A DNA stretch of 64,000 nucleotides from Caballeronia catudaia (GCF_001544755.2 NZ_FCOF02000035.1:1-64000); one strand, 5' to 3'. Shown: positions 17,901 to 26,207, counted from the first letter of the stretch. Program-made: numbers and translations. Notes: a model not told the origin generated them from the sequence alone.

Positions 17901-19015
17901 AAATCGTCAAGAAGCAGACGGCCAAACCGCCCGCGACGGTCGGCAAGCCGCCGGCCGTGACGCAGGTGATCCACTTCGTCAACAAGAAGATGCCGGGCAA
18001 TCTGCCTAAGAAGACGGCGCGCGCGCTGCTGGATATCGAGGACAACAAGATCGTTCCGATCATCCGCAATCCGCAGACGACTACCGTCGATTCGGAAGCC
18101 GTGTTCTATTTCCCCGGCTGCGGGTCGGAGCGTCTGTTCTCGCAGGTCGGACTCGCGACGCAGGCCATGCTGTGGGAAGCGGGCGTGCAAACCGTGCTGC
18201 CGCCGGGTTATCTGTGTTGCGGTTATCCGCAGCGGGGCGCGGGCCAGTACGACAAGGCCGAGAAGATCGTCACGGACAATCGCGTGCTGTTCCATCGCGT
18301 CGCGAATACGCTGAACTATCTCGATATCAAGACCGTGGTCGTGTCGTGCGGCACGTGTTACGACCAGCTCGCGGGCTATGAATTCGAGAAGATTTTCCCA
18401 GGCTGCCGGATCATCGACATTCACGAATTCTTGCTGGAAAAGAACATCAAGCTCGACGGCGTCGCGGGCACGCGCTACATGTATCACGACCCGTGCCACT
18501 CGCCGATCAAGACGATGGACCCCGTCAAGCTCGTCAACGAATTGATGGGCGCGCAGAAGGACGGCTACAAGATAGAGAAGAACGATCGCTGCTGCGGCGA
18601 ATCCGGCACGCTCGCGGTGACGCGTCCGGATATCTCGACGCAGGTGCGCTTTCGCAAGGAAGAGGAAATCCGCAAGGGCGCGGCCAAGCTGCGCGGCATT
18701 CCGCTCGTCGCGGAAGCGGGCGCGAACGCCATCAACATGGCGAACGCGGCGGCAGGTTCGGCGGGCGCGCAACCGGGTTCCGTGCTCAAGGCCGGCGACG
18801 GTCCGCAGCCGACCAACGGAACCGCGGGTCAGGACGTGAAGATTCTCACGAGCTGCCCGTCGTGCCTGCAAGGGCTCTCGCGTTACAACGAGGACGCCAA
18901 TGTCGAGGCGGACTATATCGTCGTGGAAATTGCGCGCAAGGTGCTCGGCGAAAACTGGATGGAGCAGTACGTCGAACGCGCGAACAATGGCGGTATCGAG
19001 CGCGTGCTGGTGTAA
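14909..19015 (+). CDS. giant FAD-linked oxidase / Fe-S oxidoreductase (DUF3683 type)
   Basis: 1368 residues. In order: an N-terminal DUF3683-like domain (about 1-180); an FAD-binding type 4 domain with PRGGGTGYTGGAIP near 224-237; an FAD-oxidase C-terminal domain ending in the HAGDGNVHTNIPV and GEHGIGITK motifs; a ferredoxin-like region with CLRCGKCKPVC starting at Cys858 and CTVCHKCVTPCPV at Cys920; and two cysteine-rich CCG domains (FPGCGSER / CCGYPQRG and YHDPCHSP / CCGESG / SCPSCLQGL). This is a fusion of the flavin and Fe-S subunits seen separately in glycolate oxidase and D-lactate dehydrogenases. Substrate is unproven; a 2-hydroxy acid is the reasonable guess. Confidence 0.88.
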   Translation: MNAPQAFDPNGAHAALALDLEPRLREIPYNYTSFSDREIVMRLLGDEAWAVLDELRNERRTGRSARMLYEVLGDIWVVRRNPYLQDDLLDNPKRRALLVEALNHRLAEIEKRRSADLSAHSDEAGSRERAERVQLLITAARRAVDAFAAEFGSMADLRRRASRVLGKETQKDNIKFDGLSRVSHVTDATDWRVEYPFVVLTPDSEAEIAGLIKACFELGLTVIPRGGGTGYTGGAIPLTPFSAVINTEKLEQLGPVEMTDLPGVEHKVATIFSGAGVVTRRVTEAAEQAGFVFAVDPTSLDASCVGGNVAMNAGGKKAVLWGTALDNLAWWRMVDPEGNWLEVTRLDHNCGKIHDVEVARFRLDWFDGNRPPGEKLLRTESLDITGRTFRKEGLGKDVTDKFLAGLPGVQKEGCDGLITSARWILHKMPAHTRTVCLEFFGQARDAIPSIVEIKDYLFETSKQGGAILAGLEHLDERYLRAVGYATKSKRNAFPKMVLIGDIVGNDADAVAAATSEVVRMANGKSGEGFVAVNAEARKRFWLDRSRTAAIAKHTNAFKINEDVVIPLDRMGEYTDGIERINIELSIKNKLQLVDALEAFFRTGKLPLGKTDDANEIPSAELLEDRVQQALDLLKRVRERWTFVGDKLDLPLREAQHYLVNLGYEALAEKFADRVDVQPDANVFHVAQDRTVRISWKQEIRAELRQIFNGGEFKPILDEAQAIHKQVLRGRVFVALHMHAGDGNVHTNIPVNSDNYAMLQDAHHAVARIMKLARSLDGVISGEHGIGITKLEFLTEEEIGDFRAYKQRVDPHGRFNKGKLFEGADLRNAYTPSFGLMGYESIIMQQSDIGAISESIKDCLRCGKCKPVCATHVPRANLLYSPRNKILATSLLVEAFLYEEQTRRGVSIKHWDEFNDVADHCTVCHKCVTPCPVKIDFGDVSMNMRNLLRKMGKKKFNAGNAAGMFFLNATNPQTINLARNVMMDFGYKAQRFGNEVLKKIVKKQTAKPPATVGKPPAVTQVIHFVNKKMPGNLPKKTARALLDIEDNKIVPIIRNPQTTTVDSEAVFYFPGCGSERLFSQVGLATQAMLWEAGVQTVLPPGYLCCGYPQRGAGQYDKAEKIVTDNRVLFHRVANTLNYLDIKTVVVSCGTCYDQLAGYEFEKIFPGCRIIDIHEFLLEKNIKLDGVAGTRYMYHDPCHSPIKTMDPVKLVNELMGAQKDGYKIEKNDRCCGESGTLAVTRPDISTQVRFRKEEEIRKGAAKLRGIPLVAEAGANAINMANAAAGSAGAQPGSVLKAGDGPQPTNGTAGQDVKILTSCPSCLQGLSRYNEDANVEADYIVVEIARKVLGENWMEQYVERANNGGIERVLV

Positions 19016-19051
19016 TAGCGAAATCGAGGTTTGATTCGCTAGAGGTATGAG

Positions 19052-19486
19052 ATGGACTGTGTGTTTTGCCGTGAAGACGGCGGCGAAGTGCTGTGGTCGG
19101 ACGACACGTTGCGCGTCGTCCTCGCCGACGAGCCCGACTGGCCGGGCTTGTGCCGCGTGATCTGGGGCGCGCACGTCGCCGAAATGTCCGATTTGTCGGA
19201 TGGCGACCGCGCGCGCGTGATGACCGCGGTGAACGGCGTCGAGCGCGCGATGCGCCGCGTGCTCGTGCCCGAGAAGATCAATCTGGCGAGCTTGGGCAAT
19301 CAGGTGCCGCACGTCCACTGGCACGTCATTCCGCGCTTTTCCAACGATTCGCGTTTCCCTCTGCCGATCTGGGCGCCGCGTCAGCGCACGGTCTCCGAGT
19401 CGCAGCTGTCGAAGCGCCGCGCGCAGGCCACGCTGCTGCGCGAACAACTGCGCAACGAGCTGAACCAGGTGTTCGGCACTCAATAA
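19052..19486 (+). CDS. HIT family protein
   Basis: 144 residues with the histidine triad His87-Val-His89-Trp-His91 in VPHVHWHVIPRF; His89 would be the nucleophile. An N-terminal CVFC pair may bind zinc. HIT proteins hydrolyse nucleotidyl phosphoramidates or dinucleotides. It follows the oxidoreductase by 36 bp and precedes the DUF971 gene by 12 bp, an arrangement I recall as common in Burkholderiaceae. Confidence 0.88.
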   Translation: MDCVFCREDGGEVLWSDDTLRVVLADEPDWPGLCRVIWGAHVAEMSDLSDGDRARVMTAVNGVERAMRRVLVPEKINLASLGNQVPHVHWHVIPRFSNDSRFPLPIWAPRQRTVSESQLSKRRAQATLLREQLRNELNQVFGTQ

Positions 19487-19498
19487 GACGACTTCATC

Positions 19499-19906
19499 AT
19501 GACCGGACTCACTTCAACCACGCCGATTCCGACCGGCGTCGTCGTGCATTCGAAATCCCGTGTGCTCGAACTGCAATACGGCGACACGTCGTATCGCGTG
19601 CCGTTCGAACTGCTGCGCGTCTATTCGCCGTCGGCGGAAGTGCAGGGGCACGGGCCGGGGCAGGAAACGCTGCAGACGGGCAAGCGCGACGTGACGATCA
19701 TCGGCATCGATCCGGTCGGTCATTACGCGCTGCAACTCAATTTCTCTGACGGCCACAATACCGGCATCTATTCTTGGGACATCCTCCACGACTTGGCGAC
19801 GCGTCAGGAGGCACTGTGGGGCGAGTATCTGGCGAAGCTGGAAGCCGCGGGCGTGGACCGCGATACTCCGATGGCCGAGAAGCCGTCCGGTGGACATTGC
19901 CACTGA
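19499..19906 (+). CDS. DUF971 domain protein
   Basis: 135 residues. YGDTSYRVPFELLRVYSPSAEVQGHGPG, then the strand YALQLNFSDGHNTGIYSWDIL, match DUF971, a small domain related to the N-terminal domain of gamma-butyrobetaine hydroxylase and found in Fe-S related proteins. A terminal GGHCH cluster could bind metal. It lies directly upstream of ubiE and may share its transcript. Confidence 0.82.
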   Translation: MTGLTSTTPIPTGVVVHSKSRVLELQYGDTSYRVPFELLRVYSPSAEVQGHGPGQETLQTGKRDVTIIGIDPVGHYALQLNFSDGHNTGIYSWDILHDLATRQEALWGEYLAKLEAAGVDRDTPMAEKPSGGHCH

Positions 19907-19990
19907 CTCATACCGAAGCGGCATAACGCCGCACAGCCGGCGCGATGATTGCGCAGACTAGAACGAACAAACAGGCGAGGAAGAAGCACG

Positions 19991-20722
19991 ATGAGCAAGA
20001 CCCACTTCGGATACGAAACGGTCGACGAGCGGGACAAGGCGAAGAAAGTGGCGGGCGTGTTTCACTCCGTCGCGAGCAACTACGACTTGATGAACGACCT
20101 GATGTCCGGCGGAATGCATCGGATCTGGAAACACTTCACGATCGGGCAAGCCAAGGTGCGGCCGGGCTACAAGGTGCTGGACATCGCAGGCGGCACGGGC
20201 GATCTGGCGATGGCTTTCGCGAAACAGGCGGGCGAAACCGGCGAAGTCTGGCACACGGACATCAATGAATCAATGCTGCGCGTCGGGCGTGACCGGCTGA
20301 TCGACAAGGGCGTGCTGACGCCGACGCTGTTGTGCGACGCTGAGAAAATCCCGTTTCCGGACAATTATTTCAATGTGGTTACGGTTGCGTTCGGTTTGCG
20401 TAACATGACGCACAAGGACGGCGCACTGGCCGAAATGGCGCGGGTCATCAAGCCGGGCGGCAAGCTGCTGGTGCTAGAGTTCTCGAAAGTGTGGGAGCCG
20501 CTGAAGAAGCCGTACGATATCTACAGTTTCAAGATTTTGCCGTGGCTTGGCGAAAAAGTGGCCAAAGATGCGGACAGCTATCGGTACCTTGCCGAGTCCA
20601 TCCGCATGCACCCGGACCAGGAAACCCTAAAAACAATGATGGAACAAGCGGGCCTGGATCGAGTCGAATATTACAATTTGTCAGGTGGCGTGGTAGCGTT
20701 ACACGTCGGGACTAAATTTTAG
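19991..20722 (+). CDS. ubiE: ubiquinone/menaquinone C-methyltransferase
   Basis: 243 residues. The SAM-binding motif is DIAGGTGDLAMAF (about 64-76) and the UbiE signatures FHSVASNYDLMNDLMSGG and KVWEPLKKPYDIYSFKILPWLG are present. It C-methylates the benzoquinol ring in ubiquinone synthesis. Start at 19991 has GAGGAAG upstream. It opens a cluster containing two more ubiquinone factors, ubiJ and ubiB. Confidence 0.95.
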   Translation: MSKTHFGYETVDERDKAKKVAGVFHSVASNYDLMNDLMSGGMHRIWKHFTIGQAKVRPGYKVLDIAGGTGDLAMAFAKQAGETGEVWHTDINESMLRVGRDRLIDKGVLTPTLLCDAEKIPFPDNYFNVVTVAFGLRNMTHKDGALAEMARVIKPGGKLLVLEFSKVWEPLKKPYDIYSFKILPWLGEKVAKDADSYRYLAESIRMHPDQETLKTMMEQAGLDRVEYYNLSGGVVALHVGTKF

Positions 20723-20747
20723 TGTTCCACTCTCTTAAGGATTCGAT

Positions 20748-21770
20748 ATGTTCGATTCGCGCAAACCCCAATCCCGGGGTTTCCTGAACCTCTTCTTCAG
20801 GAAGGCCGGAATCTTGGCGCTGGCTGGCGTTATTGCGGCTGGCGCAATCTTCGCGGAATCGGCGGAAGCCAAGCGCATGGGCGGCGGGCGCAGCATGGGC
20901 CGGCAGTCGGCCAATGCCACGCAGCAGCATCAGGCGACGCCGCCGTCGCAATCCATGCAGCAGGGCCAGCCGGGCCAGGCCGCGCAAGCCCAGCGGGCGC
21001 AACCCGCGCCCGCAGCGCCGGCCGCGGCGCAACCCGCGCGCAACCGCTGGCTAGGACCGATCGCCGGTCTCGCGGCGGGTCTGGGCATCGCTGCGCTGCT
21101 GTCGCACTTCGGGCTGGGCGAAGCGTTCGCCGGCGCGATGGCCAACATGATCATGATCGCGTTGATCGTGCTGGCGGCCGTCATGCTGTTCCGCTTCATC
21201 ATGCGCAAGCGTCAGGGCAACCAGGGCAACGGCGCGCCCGCGTATGCCGGCGCGGGCTCGGCCTCGGGTTCGCCGTACGGCGCGACCGCGCGCACGAGCC
21301 TGAACCAGGACCCGCCGCAGGTGCCGCAACAGCCGACGGGCTTTGGCGCGAACTACATCGAGTCCGCGGCCCCGCAGCAGGCCGTGCCGGCGAACGTGCC
21401 GGCGGGCTTCGACACCGAAGCGTTCGTGCGCAACGCCAAGGTTTACTTCGTGCGTCTGCAGGACGCGTGGGACCGCGGCAATGTCAACGACATCCGCGAG
21501 TTCACGACGCCTGAAATGTTCGCCGAAGTGAAACTCGACGTCGATGCACGCGGCAGCGCGCCGAATCGCACGGACGTGGTGCAGCTCAACGCCGATGTCC
21601 TCGGCGTCGAGGATCGCCCGGCCGAGTATCTCGCGAGCGTGCGCTTCCACGGCCTGATCCGCGAGTCGGAAGGCGCGGCGGCAGAGCCGTTCGTCGAGAT
21701 CTGGAATCTGTCGAAGCAGAAAGCGGGCAACGAAGGGTGGCTGCTGGCGGGGATTCAGCAGGTCAGTTGA
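20748..21770 (+). CDS. Tim44-like domain membrane protein
   Basis: 340 residues: a first hydrophobic segment (about 18-35) that may be a signal anchor, a Gln/Ala/Pro-rich linker, a strong membrane span near 110-150, then a C-terminal Tim44-like domain (about 220-340, containing FVRNAKVYFVRLQDAWDRGNVNDIREFTTPEMFAEV). Bacterial Tim44-like proteins of this kind are conserved beside ubiquinone genes in betaproteobacteria; their function is not established. Located 25 bp after ubiE and probably co-transcribed. Confidence 0.82.
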   Translation: MFDSRKPQSRGFLNLFFRKAGILALAGVIAAGAIFAESAEAKRMGGGRSMGRQSANATQQHQATPPSQSMQQGQPGQAAQAQRAQPAPAAPAAAQPARNRWLGPIAGLAAGLGIAALLSHFGLGEAFAGAMANMIMIALIVLAAVMLFRFIMRKRQGNQGNGAPAYAGAGSASGSPYGATARTSLNQDPPQVPQQPTGFGANYIESAAPQQAVPANVPAGFDTEAFVRNAKVYFVRLQDAWDRGNVNDIREFTTPEMFAEVKLDVDARGSAPNRTDVVQLNADVLGVEDRPAEYLASVRFHGLIRESEGAAAEPFVEIWNLSKQKAGNEGWLLAGIQQVS

Positions 21771-21873
21771 GCGTGACCGCGCGCCGGGGCGCGAGTCCCC
21801 GGCCGCCGCCATCGGCCGAATGGCCAGGAGCCGGCAGCCGTCAGTGTGATCGTCGGTTGCGGCGGTAGAATAG

Positions 21874-21905
21874 AAACCCGCGCGAGCTTCTCGCGCGGGT
21901 TTTTT
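21874..21905 (+). terminator. intrinsic terminator after the Tim44-like gene
   Basis: Stem AACCCGCGCGAG / CTCGCGCGGGTT with a 2-3 nt loop, followed by five to six T residues. It lies between the Tim44-like gene and ubiJ, so ubiE and ubiJB are at least partly uncoupled. Confidence 0.85.
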
Positions 21906-21918
21906 CATCTCATAGCCG

Positions 21919-22623
21919 ATGACGAACGCAGACGAATCCGCCCGTCCCGTAGCAAATCCCGCCTTGAAGACCGCGTCCAGTGGGTTCGCGGCCGCCGTGA
22001 ATCATCTGCTAGCGCGCGAGCCCTGGGCTCGTGAACGCGTGAAGCCGTACGCCGGCAAGTGCGTGAAGCTGTCGTGCACGCCGGTTTCGATCGCGCTCGT
22101 GGTGCAGCCCGACGGTCTCTTCGCCGCCACCACTGCGGCGGAAGCCGGCGTATTCGACGTCACCATAGCCGTGCCGATCGACGCGCTGCCCGCGTTTCTG
22201 CAAGGCGGCCAGGCCGCGGTGATGAAGCACGTGCGCATCGAAGGCGACGCCGAATTCGCGACGACGCTTGCTAAGCTCGCGGAGCATCTGCGCTGGGACC
22301 CCGAGGAGGACCTCGCGCGCGTGATCGGCGACGCGCCCGCGCATCGCGTGGGGCTCATAGCGCGCGCGGTGCAGGAGCAGGCTCAGCGCACCGGCCGTAA
22401 TCTGCTGGACACCTTCACCGAGTATTTCCTCGACGAGCGTCCGCAACTCGTGCGCAAGAGCGCGCTCGACGCGTTCAACGCCGAACTGTCGAAAACGCGC
22501 GATGCGCTTGCGCGCGTCGAAAAGCGCATCGAACGAATCGAACAAAGAGCTGATCAATCAAGACCGGATCCCGGCGCCTCAGCGCGAACCGGTGGCGAGT
22601 CCGTGCGCGACTCGCACAAATAA
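21919..22623 (+). CDS. ubiJ: ubiquinone biosynthesis accessory factor UbiJ (SCP2 domain)
   Basis: 234 residues with an SCP2-like lipid-binding domain in the first half (SCTPVSIALVVQPDGLF, VRIEGDAEFATTLAKLAEHLRWDPEEDLARVIGDAPAHRVG) and a C-terminal coiled coil (LSKTRDALARVEKRIERIEQRA). This matches UbiJ/YigP, thought to bind ubiquinone intermediates in the Ubi complex. It begins 14 bp after the terminator and is followed 21 bp later by ubiB. Confidence 0.88.
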   Translation: MTNADESARPVANPALKTASSGFAAAVNHLLAREPWARERVKPYAGKCVKLSCTPVSIALVVQPDGLFAATTAAEAGVFDVTIAVPIDALPAFLQGGQAAVMKHVRIEGDAEFATTLAKLAEHLRWDPEEDLARVIGDAPAHRVGLIARAVQEQAQRTGRNLLDTFTEYFLDERPQLVRKSALDAFNAELSKTRDALARVEKRIERIEQRADQSRPDPGASARTGGESVRDSHK

Positions 22624-22644
22624 CGAGCTGAAGCGAATCCGAAC

Positions 22645-24219
22645 ATGCGTTTTCTGCGTTTCCTCAAGATTTTTTTCACGATCGTCCGCTTCGGGCTCGA
22701 TGAGCTCGTGATGAGCGGCATCGACGATCGCCGTGTGCGCTTTCTCATGCGCATCACGACATTCGGCCGCAGGTTCAATATTGAGCGTGGCATCCGGCTG
22801 CGGCTCGCGCTGGAAAGTCTCGGCCCGATCTTTGTCAAGTTCGGCCAGGTTCTGTCGACGCGGCGCGACCTTTTGCCCGTCGATATCGCCGACGAACTCG
22901 CGAAGCTCCAGGACCGCGTGCCGCCGTTCGATTCGGCGGTGGCGGTAGCCATCATCGAGAAATCGCTCGGCGCGCCGATCGACGTATTGTTCGACGATTT
23001 CGAGCGCGTGCCGGTGGCGAGCGCGTCGATCGCGCAGGTGCATTTCGCGAAAATCAAGAACGGCGAGCATGCGGGCAAGCACGTCGCGGTGAAGGTGCTG
23101 CGTCCGGGCATGCTGCCGGTGATCGACTCCGATCTCGCGCTCCTGCGCGACATCGCTATCTGGGCCGAGCGCCTGTGGGCGGACGGCCGGCGTCTGAAGC
23201 CGCGCGAGGTGGTCGCCGAATTCGACAAATATCTGCACGACGAACTCGACCTGATGCGCGAGGCCGCCAACGGCAGCCAGTTGCGCCGCAATTTCCAAGG
23301 GCTCGACCTGCTGCTCGTGCCGGAGATGTATTGGGATATGTCGGCGCCTACGGTGCTCGTCATGGAGCGCATGGTCGGCGTGCCGATCAGCCAGGTCGAA
23401 ACCTTGCGCGCGGCGGGCGTCGATATTCCGAAGCTCGCGCGCGAAGGCGTCGAAATTTTCTTCACGCAGGTGTTCCGCGACGGTTTTTTCCACGCCGACA
23501 TGCACCCCGGCAACATCCAGGTCAGCCTCGATCCGGCGACGTTCGGGCGGTACATCGCGCTCGATTTCGGGATCGTCGGGGCGCTGTCGGATTTCGACAA
23601 AAACTATCTCGCGCAGAACTTCCTCGCGTTCTTCAAGCGCGACTATCACCGCGTCGCGACGCTGCACCTCGAATCCGGCTGGGTGCCGCCGAGCACGCGC
23701 GTCGAGGAACTGGAAAGCTCGATTCGCGCCGTCTGCGAGCCGTACTTCGACCGCGCGCTGAAAGACATCTCGCTCGGGCAAGTGCTGATGCGCCTTTTTT
23801 CGACGTCGCGCCGCTTCAACGTCGAAATCCAGCCGCAGCTCGTCCTGCTGCAAAAAACGATGCTCAACGTCGAAGGGCTCGGGCGCTCGCTCGACCCGGA
23901 GCTCGATCTGTGGAAAACGGCGAAGCCTTATCTCGAGCGCTGGATGAACGAGCAGATCGGCTGGCGCGGCTGGTACGAACGCCTGCAGATGGAAGCGCCG
24001 CAGTGGAGCAAGACCATTCCCCAACTGCCGCGGCTCATCCACCATATTCTCGCGGAGCGCCACGACGCGCCGAAGAGCGGCAGCGACGAACTCATGCGCC
24101 TCCTGCTCGCCGAGCAGAAACGCACGAACCGTTTGCTCGTGACGCTGCTCGTCGGTGGTCTCATCGCGTTGGCGGGCGCGGGCGTCGTGATCGCACAGTG
24201 GTGGCTCGGCCAACCGTGA
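22645..24219 (+). CDS. ubiB: UbiB/ABC1/ADCK family atypical kinase
   Basis: 524 residues, close to E. coli UbiB. Shows the family's KFGQVLSTR motif, the Ala-rich nucleotide loop ASIAQVHFA, the catalytic-like FFHADMHPGNIQV and DFGIVG motifs, and two C-terminal hydrophobic helices (LLVTLLVGGLIALAGAGVVIAQWWLG) anchoring it in the inner membrane. Needed for ubiquinone synthesis; acts as an ATPase that helps handle hydrophobic precursors. Confidence 0.95.
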   Translation: MRFLRFLKIFFTIVRFGLDELVMSGIDDRRVRFLMRITTFGRRFNIERGIRLRLALESLGPIFVKFGQVLSTRRDLLPVDIADELAKLQDRVPPFDSAVAVAIIEKSLGAPIDVLFDDFERVPVASASIAQVHFAKIKNGEHAGKHVAVKVLRPGMLPVIDSDLALLRDIAIWAERLWADGRRLKPREVVAEFDKYLHDELDLMREAANGSQLRRNFQGLDLLLVPEMYWDMSAPTVLVMERMVGVPISQVETLRAAGVDIPKLAREGVEIFFTQVFRDGFFHADMHPGNIQVSLDPATFGRYIALDFGIVGALSDFDKNYLAQNFLAFFKRDYHRVATLHLESGWVPPSTRVEELESSIRAVCEPYFDRALKDISLGQVLMRLFSTSRRFNVEIQPQLVLLQKTMLNVEGLGRSLDPELDLWKTAKPYLERWMNEQIGWRGWYERLQMEAPQWSKTIPQLPRLIHHILAERHDAPKSGSDELMRLLLAEQKRTNRLLVTLLVGGLIALAGAGVVIAQWWLGQP

Positions 24220-24232
24220 GGACTTCAGCACC

Positions 24233-24850
24233 ATGAGCGATCCGACGAATCCGGACGTGCCTGACTTCGAAAACCGCGATCCGAATTCGCCCGGTTTCTG
24301 GAACGAGCGCTTCGGCCAGCATTTCACGCCGTGGGATCAGGCCGGCGTGCCGGAGGCGTTCAAGACCTTCGTCGCCGCGCGGCAGACGCAGAACGTGCTG
24401 ATTCCCGGCTGCGGCAGCGCGTATGAAGCGCGCTATCTCGCCGAACGCGGCTGGCCGGTGCGCGCGATCGACTTCGCGGCCGGCGCGGTCGTGGCGGCGC
24501 GCGCGCAGTTGGGCGCGCACGCGGGTCTCGTCGAAGAAGCGGATTTCTTCGCCTACGAGCCGCCATTTTCGACTGACTGGGTCTATGAACGCGCCTTTCT
24601 CTGCGCGCTGCCGAAAGACCGCTGGGAGAACTACGCCGACCGCATGGCGGCTCTTCTGAAGCCGGGCGCATTGCTCGCGGGCTTCTTTTTCATCGGCTCG
24701 ACGCCGAAAGGGCCGCCTTTTGGCATCGAGCGCGGTGAACTGGACGCGCTGCTGTCGCCGCACTTCGAGCTGATCGAAGACCGCGAGGTGAGCGGCTCGC
24801 TACCCGTGTTCGCCGGACGCGAGCGCTGGATGACCTGGCGGCGTTTTTGA
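24233..24850 (+). CDS. TPMT family SAM-dependent methyltransferase
   Basis: 205 residues: PGFWNERFGQHFTPWDQAGVPEAF at the N-terminus and NVLIPGCGSAYEARYLAERGW as SAM motif I match the thiopurine S-methyltransferase family. Natural substrates of bacterial members vary (thiols, tellurite, selenite). It sits 13 bp after ubiB and probably shares its transcript. Confidence 0.85.
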   Translation: MSDPTNPDVPDFENRDPNSPGFWNERFGQHFTPWDQAGVPEAFKTFVAARQTQNVLIPGCGSAYEARYLAERGWPVRAIDFAAGAVVAARAQLGAHAGLVEEADFFAYEPPFSTDWVYERAFLCALPKDRWENYADRMAALLKPGALLAGFFFIGSTPKGPPFGIERGELDALLSPHFELIEDREVSGSLPVFAGRERWMTWRRF

Positions 24851-24909
24851 GCGGCATGGCTTGAAATGTGTCGACTGTGCCCTGAAATATCGGGCGACTA
24901 ATCTTGTAT

Positions 24910-24955
24910 CCGCGATCCCGAAAATCGCGGGTCAATATGGGTTTGCGGCTATAAT
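24910..24955 (+). promoter_or_regulatory. candidate promoter with small inverted repeat, fmdB-like gene
   Basis: TATAAT at 24950-24955 is a consensus -10, 45 bp before the start codon. Upstream is a CCGCGAT/ATCGCGG inverted repeat (24910-24930). The -35 region is poor, so the repeat may be an activator or repressor site. Confidence 0.5.
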
Positions 24956-24999
24956 TCAAGGCTTTGCAAGCGTCGACAGATCATTGTAGGAAGAGTGCC

Positions 25000-25413
25000 A
25001 TGCCGATTTACGCGTACCGCTGCGCACATTGCGGCCATGAAAAAGACGTGCTTCAGAAACTGAGCGATGCGCCGCTCACGCAATGTCCCGCCTGCGGAAA
25101 GGACACGTTTTCGAAGCAGGTGACCGCCGCCGGATTCCAGTTGAAGGGCTCGGGCTGGTACGTCACCGATTTCCGTGGCGGCAACAGCGCATCGAAAGAG
25201 GGCAACGCCGCGCCGAACGCGCCGGCGGCGAAATCGGATGATGCGTCCTCCAGTTCCGCCAGCTCGAACGATTCGAACAGTTCGAACAGTTCGAACAGTT
25301 CGAACAGTTCGAACAGTTCGAACGCGAGCGATAGCGCGACTCCGGCGAGCACTGCGTCGTCGGAAGCCGCCAAGCCCGCTGCGGGCGCGTCCGCATCGTC
25401 GGGCGCTGCCTGA
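25000..25413 (+). CDS. FmdB family zinc-ribbon protein with Ser/Asn repeat
   Basis: 137 residues. The N-terminal 50 residues form an FmdB zinc ribbon with Cys8-x2-Cys11 and Cys29-x2-Cys32, then FQLKGSGWYVTDFR. The second half is low-complexity: a Ser/Asn tract encoded by 9-bp tandem repeats (25263-25325) and an Ala/Ser tail. FmdB proteins are proposed regulators or binding modules of unclear role. Start ATG at 25000 begins the canonical MPIYAYRC. It precedes the DUF502 and aspS genes, an order I recall as conserved in betaproteobacteria. Confidence 0.88.
   Translation: MPIYAYRCAHCGHEKDVLQKLSDAPLTQCPACGKDTFSKQVTAAGFQLKGSGWYVTDFRGGNSASKEGNAAPNAPAAKSDDASSSSASSNDSNSSNSSNSSNSSNSSNASDSATPASTASSEAAKPAAGASASSGAA
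25263..25325 (+). repeat. 9-bp tandem repeat (Ser-Asn-Ser codons)
   Basis: Seven 9-bp units, five of them exactly TTCGAACAG (25272-25316) with one variant at each end. Unit length is a multiple of three, so copy-number change alters protein length without breaking the frame. It lies in the linker of the FmdB-like protein. Confidence 0.9.
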
Positions 25414-25451
25414 AACGCAAGACGGCCGGTCCGTTCGGCCGCAACCCGCAG

Positions 25452-25544
25452 ATGATCTCGCCGACCGCGCCTGAAACCGGCGCGGCCCGCCTCAAGCCGA
25501 ATCTCCAACGCAACCGAGAGCCGGCGCAGCCTTCGCCCGTGTAA
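25452..25544 (+). CDS. possible small ORF abutting the DUF502 start
   Basis: A 30-codon frame starting ATGATCTCG at 25452 ends with TAA at 25542-25544, immediately followed by the DUF502 ATG with no gap. The predicted peptide is polar and Pro/Arg-rich. The open frame extends further upstream without a clear start. It could serve as a coupling leader for DUF502 or be chance; no ribosome binding site decides it. Confidence 0.25.
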   Translation: MISPTAPETGAARLKPNLQRNREPAQPSPV

Positions 25545-26207
25545 ATGACGACGAAAAAGACTACGCTGAAAACCGTGTTCCTCACCGGCCTGCTCGTGCT
25601 GGTGCCGCTCGCGATCACCTTGTGGGTGCTGGGACTCGTCATCGGGACGATGGATCAGACGTTGCTTCTCCTGCCGCAGTCGTGGCAGCCCGAGCGCGTC
25701 GTCGGGTTCCATCTGCCGGGCGTCGGCGCGGTGCTGACGCTCGCGTTCATTTTCGTCGTCGGCTTGCTGACGCAGAATTTCGTCGGACAGAAGCTCGTGA
25801 AATGGTGGGACGCGATCCTGCGTCATATCCCGGTGGTCGGGCCGCTGTACACGAGCGTCAAGCAGGTATCGGACACGTTGCTCTCTTCGAGCGGCAATGC
25901 GTTCCGCAAGGCGCTTCTGATCGAGTATCCGCGCAAGGGCTCGTACACCATCGGCTTTCTGACGGGCATTCCGGGCGGCGACGTGCTGAATCATCTCGAC
26001 GAAGATCACGTGAGCGTCTACGTGCCGACGACGCCGAATCCGACGTCCGGTTTTTTCCTGATGATGCCGAAAAGCGAAGTCGTCGAACTGGACATGACCG
26101 TCGACGCCGCACTGAAGTACATCGTCTCGATGGGCGTGGTGGCGCCTTCGACGAGCGCGCCGGCATCGGTCGCGCCCGCCCGCCGCCCCACCGAGCCGCC
26201 GATGTAA
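25545..26207 (+). CDS. DUF502 family membrane protein
   Basis: 220 residues with two strong N-terminal membrane segments (VFLTGLLVLVPLAITLWVLGLVIG and GVGAVLTLAFIFVVGLLTQNF) followed by a soluble domain containing PVVGPLYTSVKQV and FLTGIPGGD, the DUF502 pattern. Function is unknown in this family. The ATG follows the preceding frame's TAA directly. It lies 91 bp upstream of aspS. Confidence 0.85.
   Translation: MTTKKTTLKTVFLTGLLVLVPLAITLWVLGLVIGTMDQTLLLLPQSWQPERVVGFHLPGVGAVLTLAFIFVVGLLTQNFVGQKLVKWWDAILRHIPVVGPLYTSVKQVSDTLLSSSGNAFRKALLIEYPRKGSYTIGFLTGIPGGDVLNHLDEDHVSVYVPTTPNPTSGFFLMMPKSEVVELDMTVDAALKYIVSMGVVAPSTSAPASVAPARRPTEPPM

Noticed and set aside
25263..25325. The 9-bp repeat as a CRISPR array or phase-variation switch
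   Set aside because: There are no spacers, and the unit is a multiple of three so the frame is never lost.
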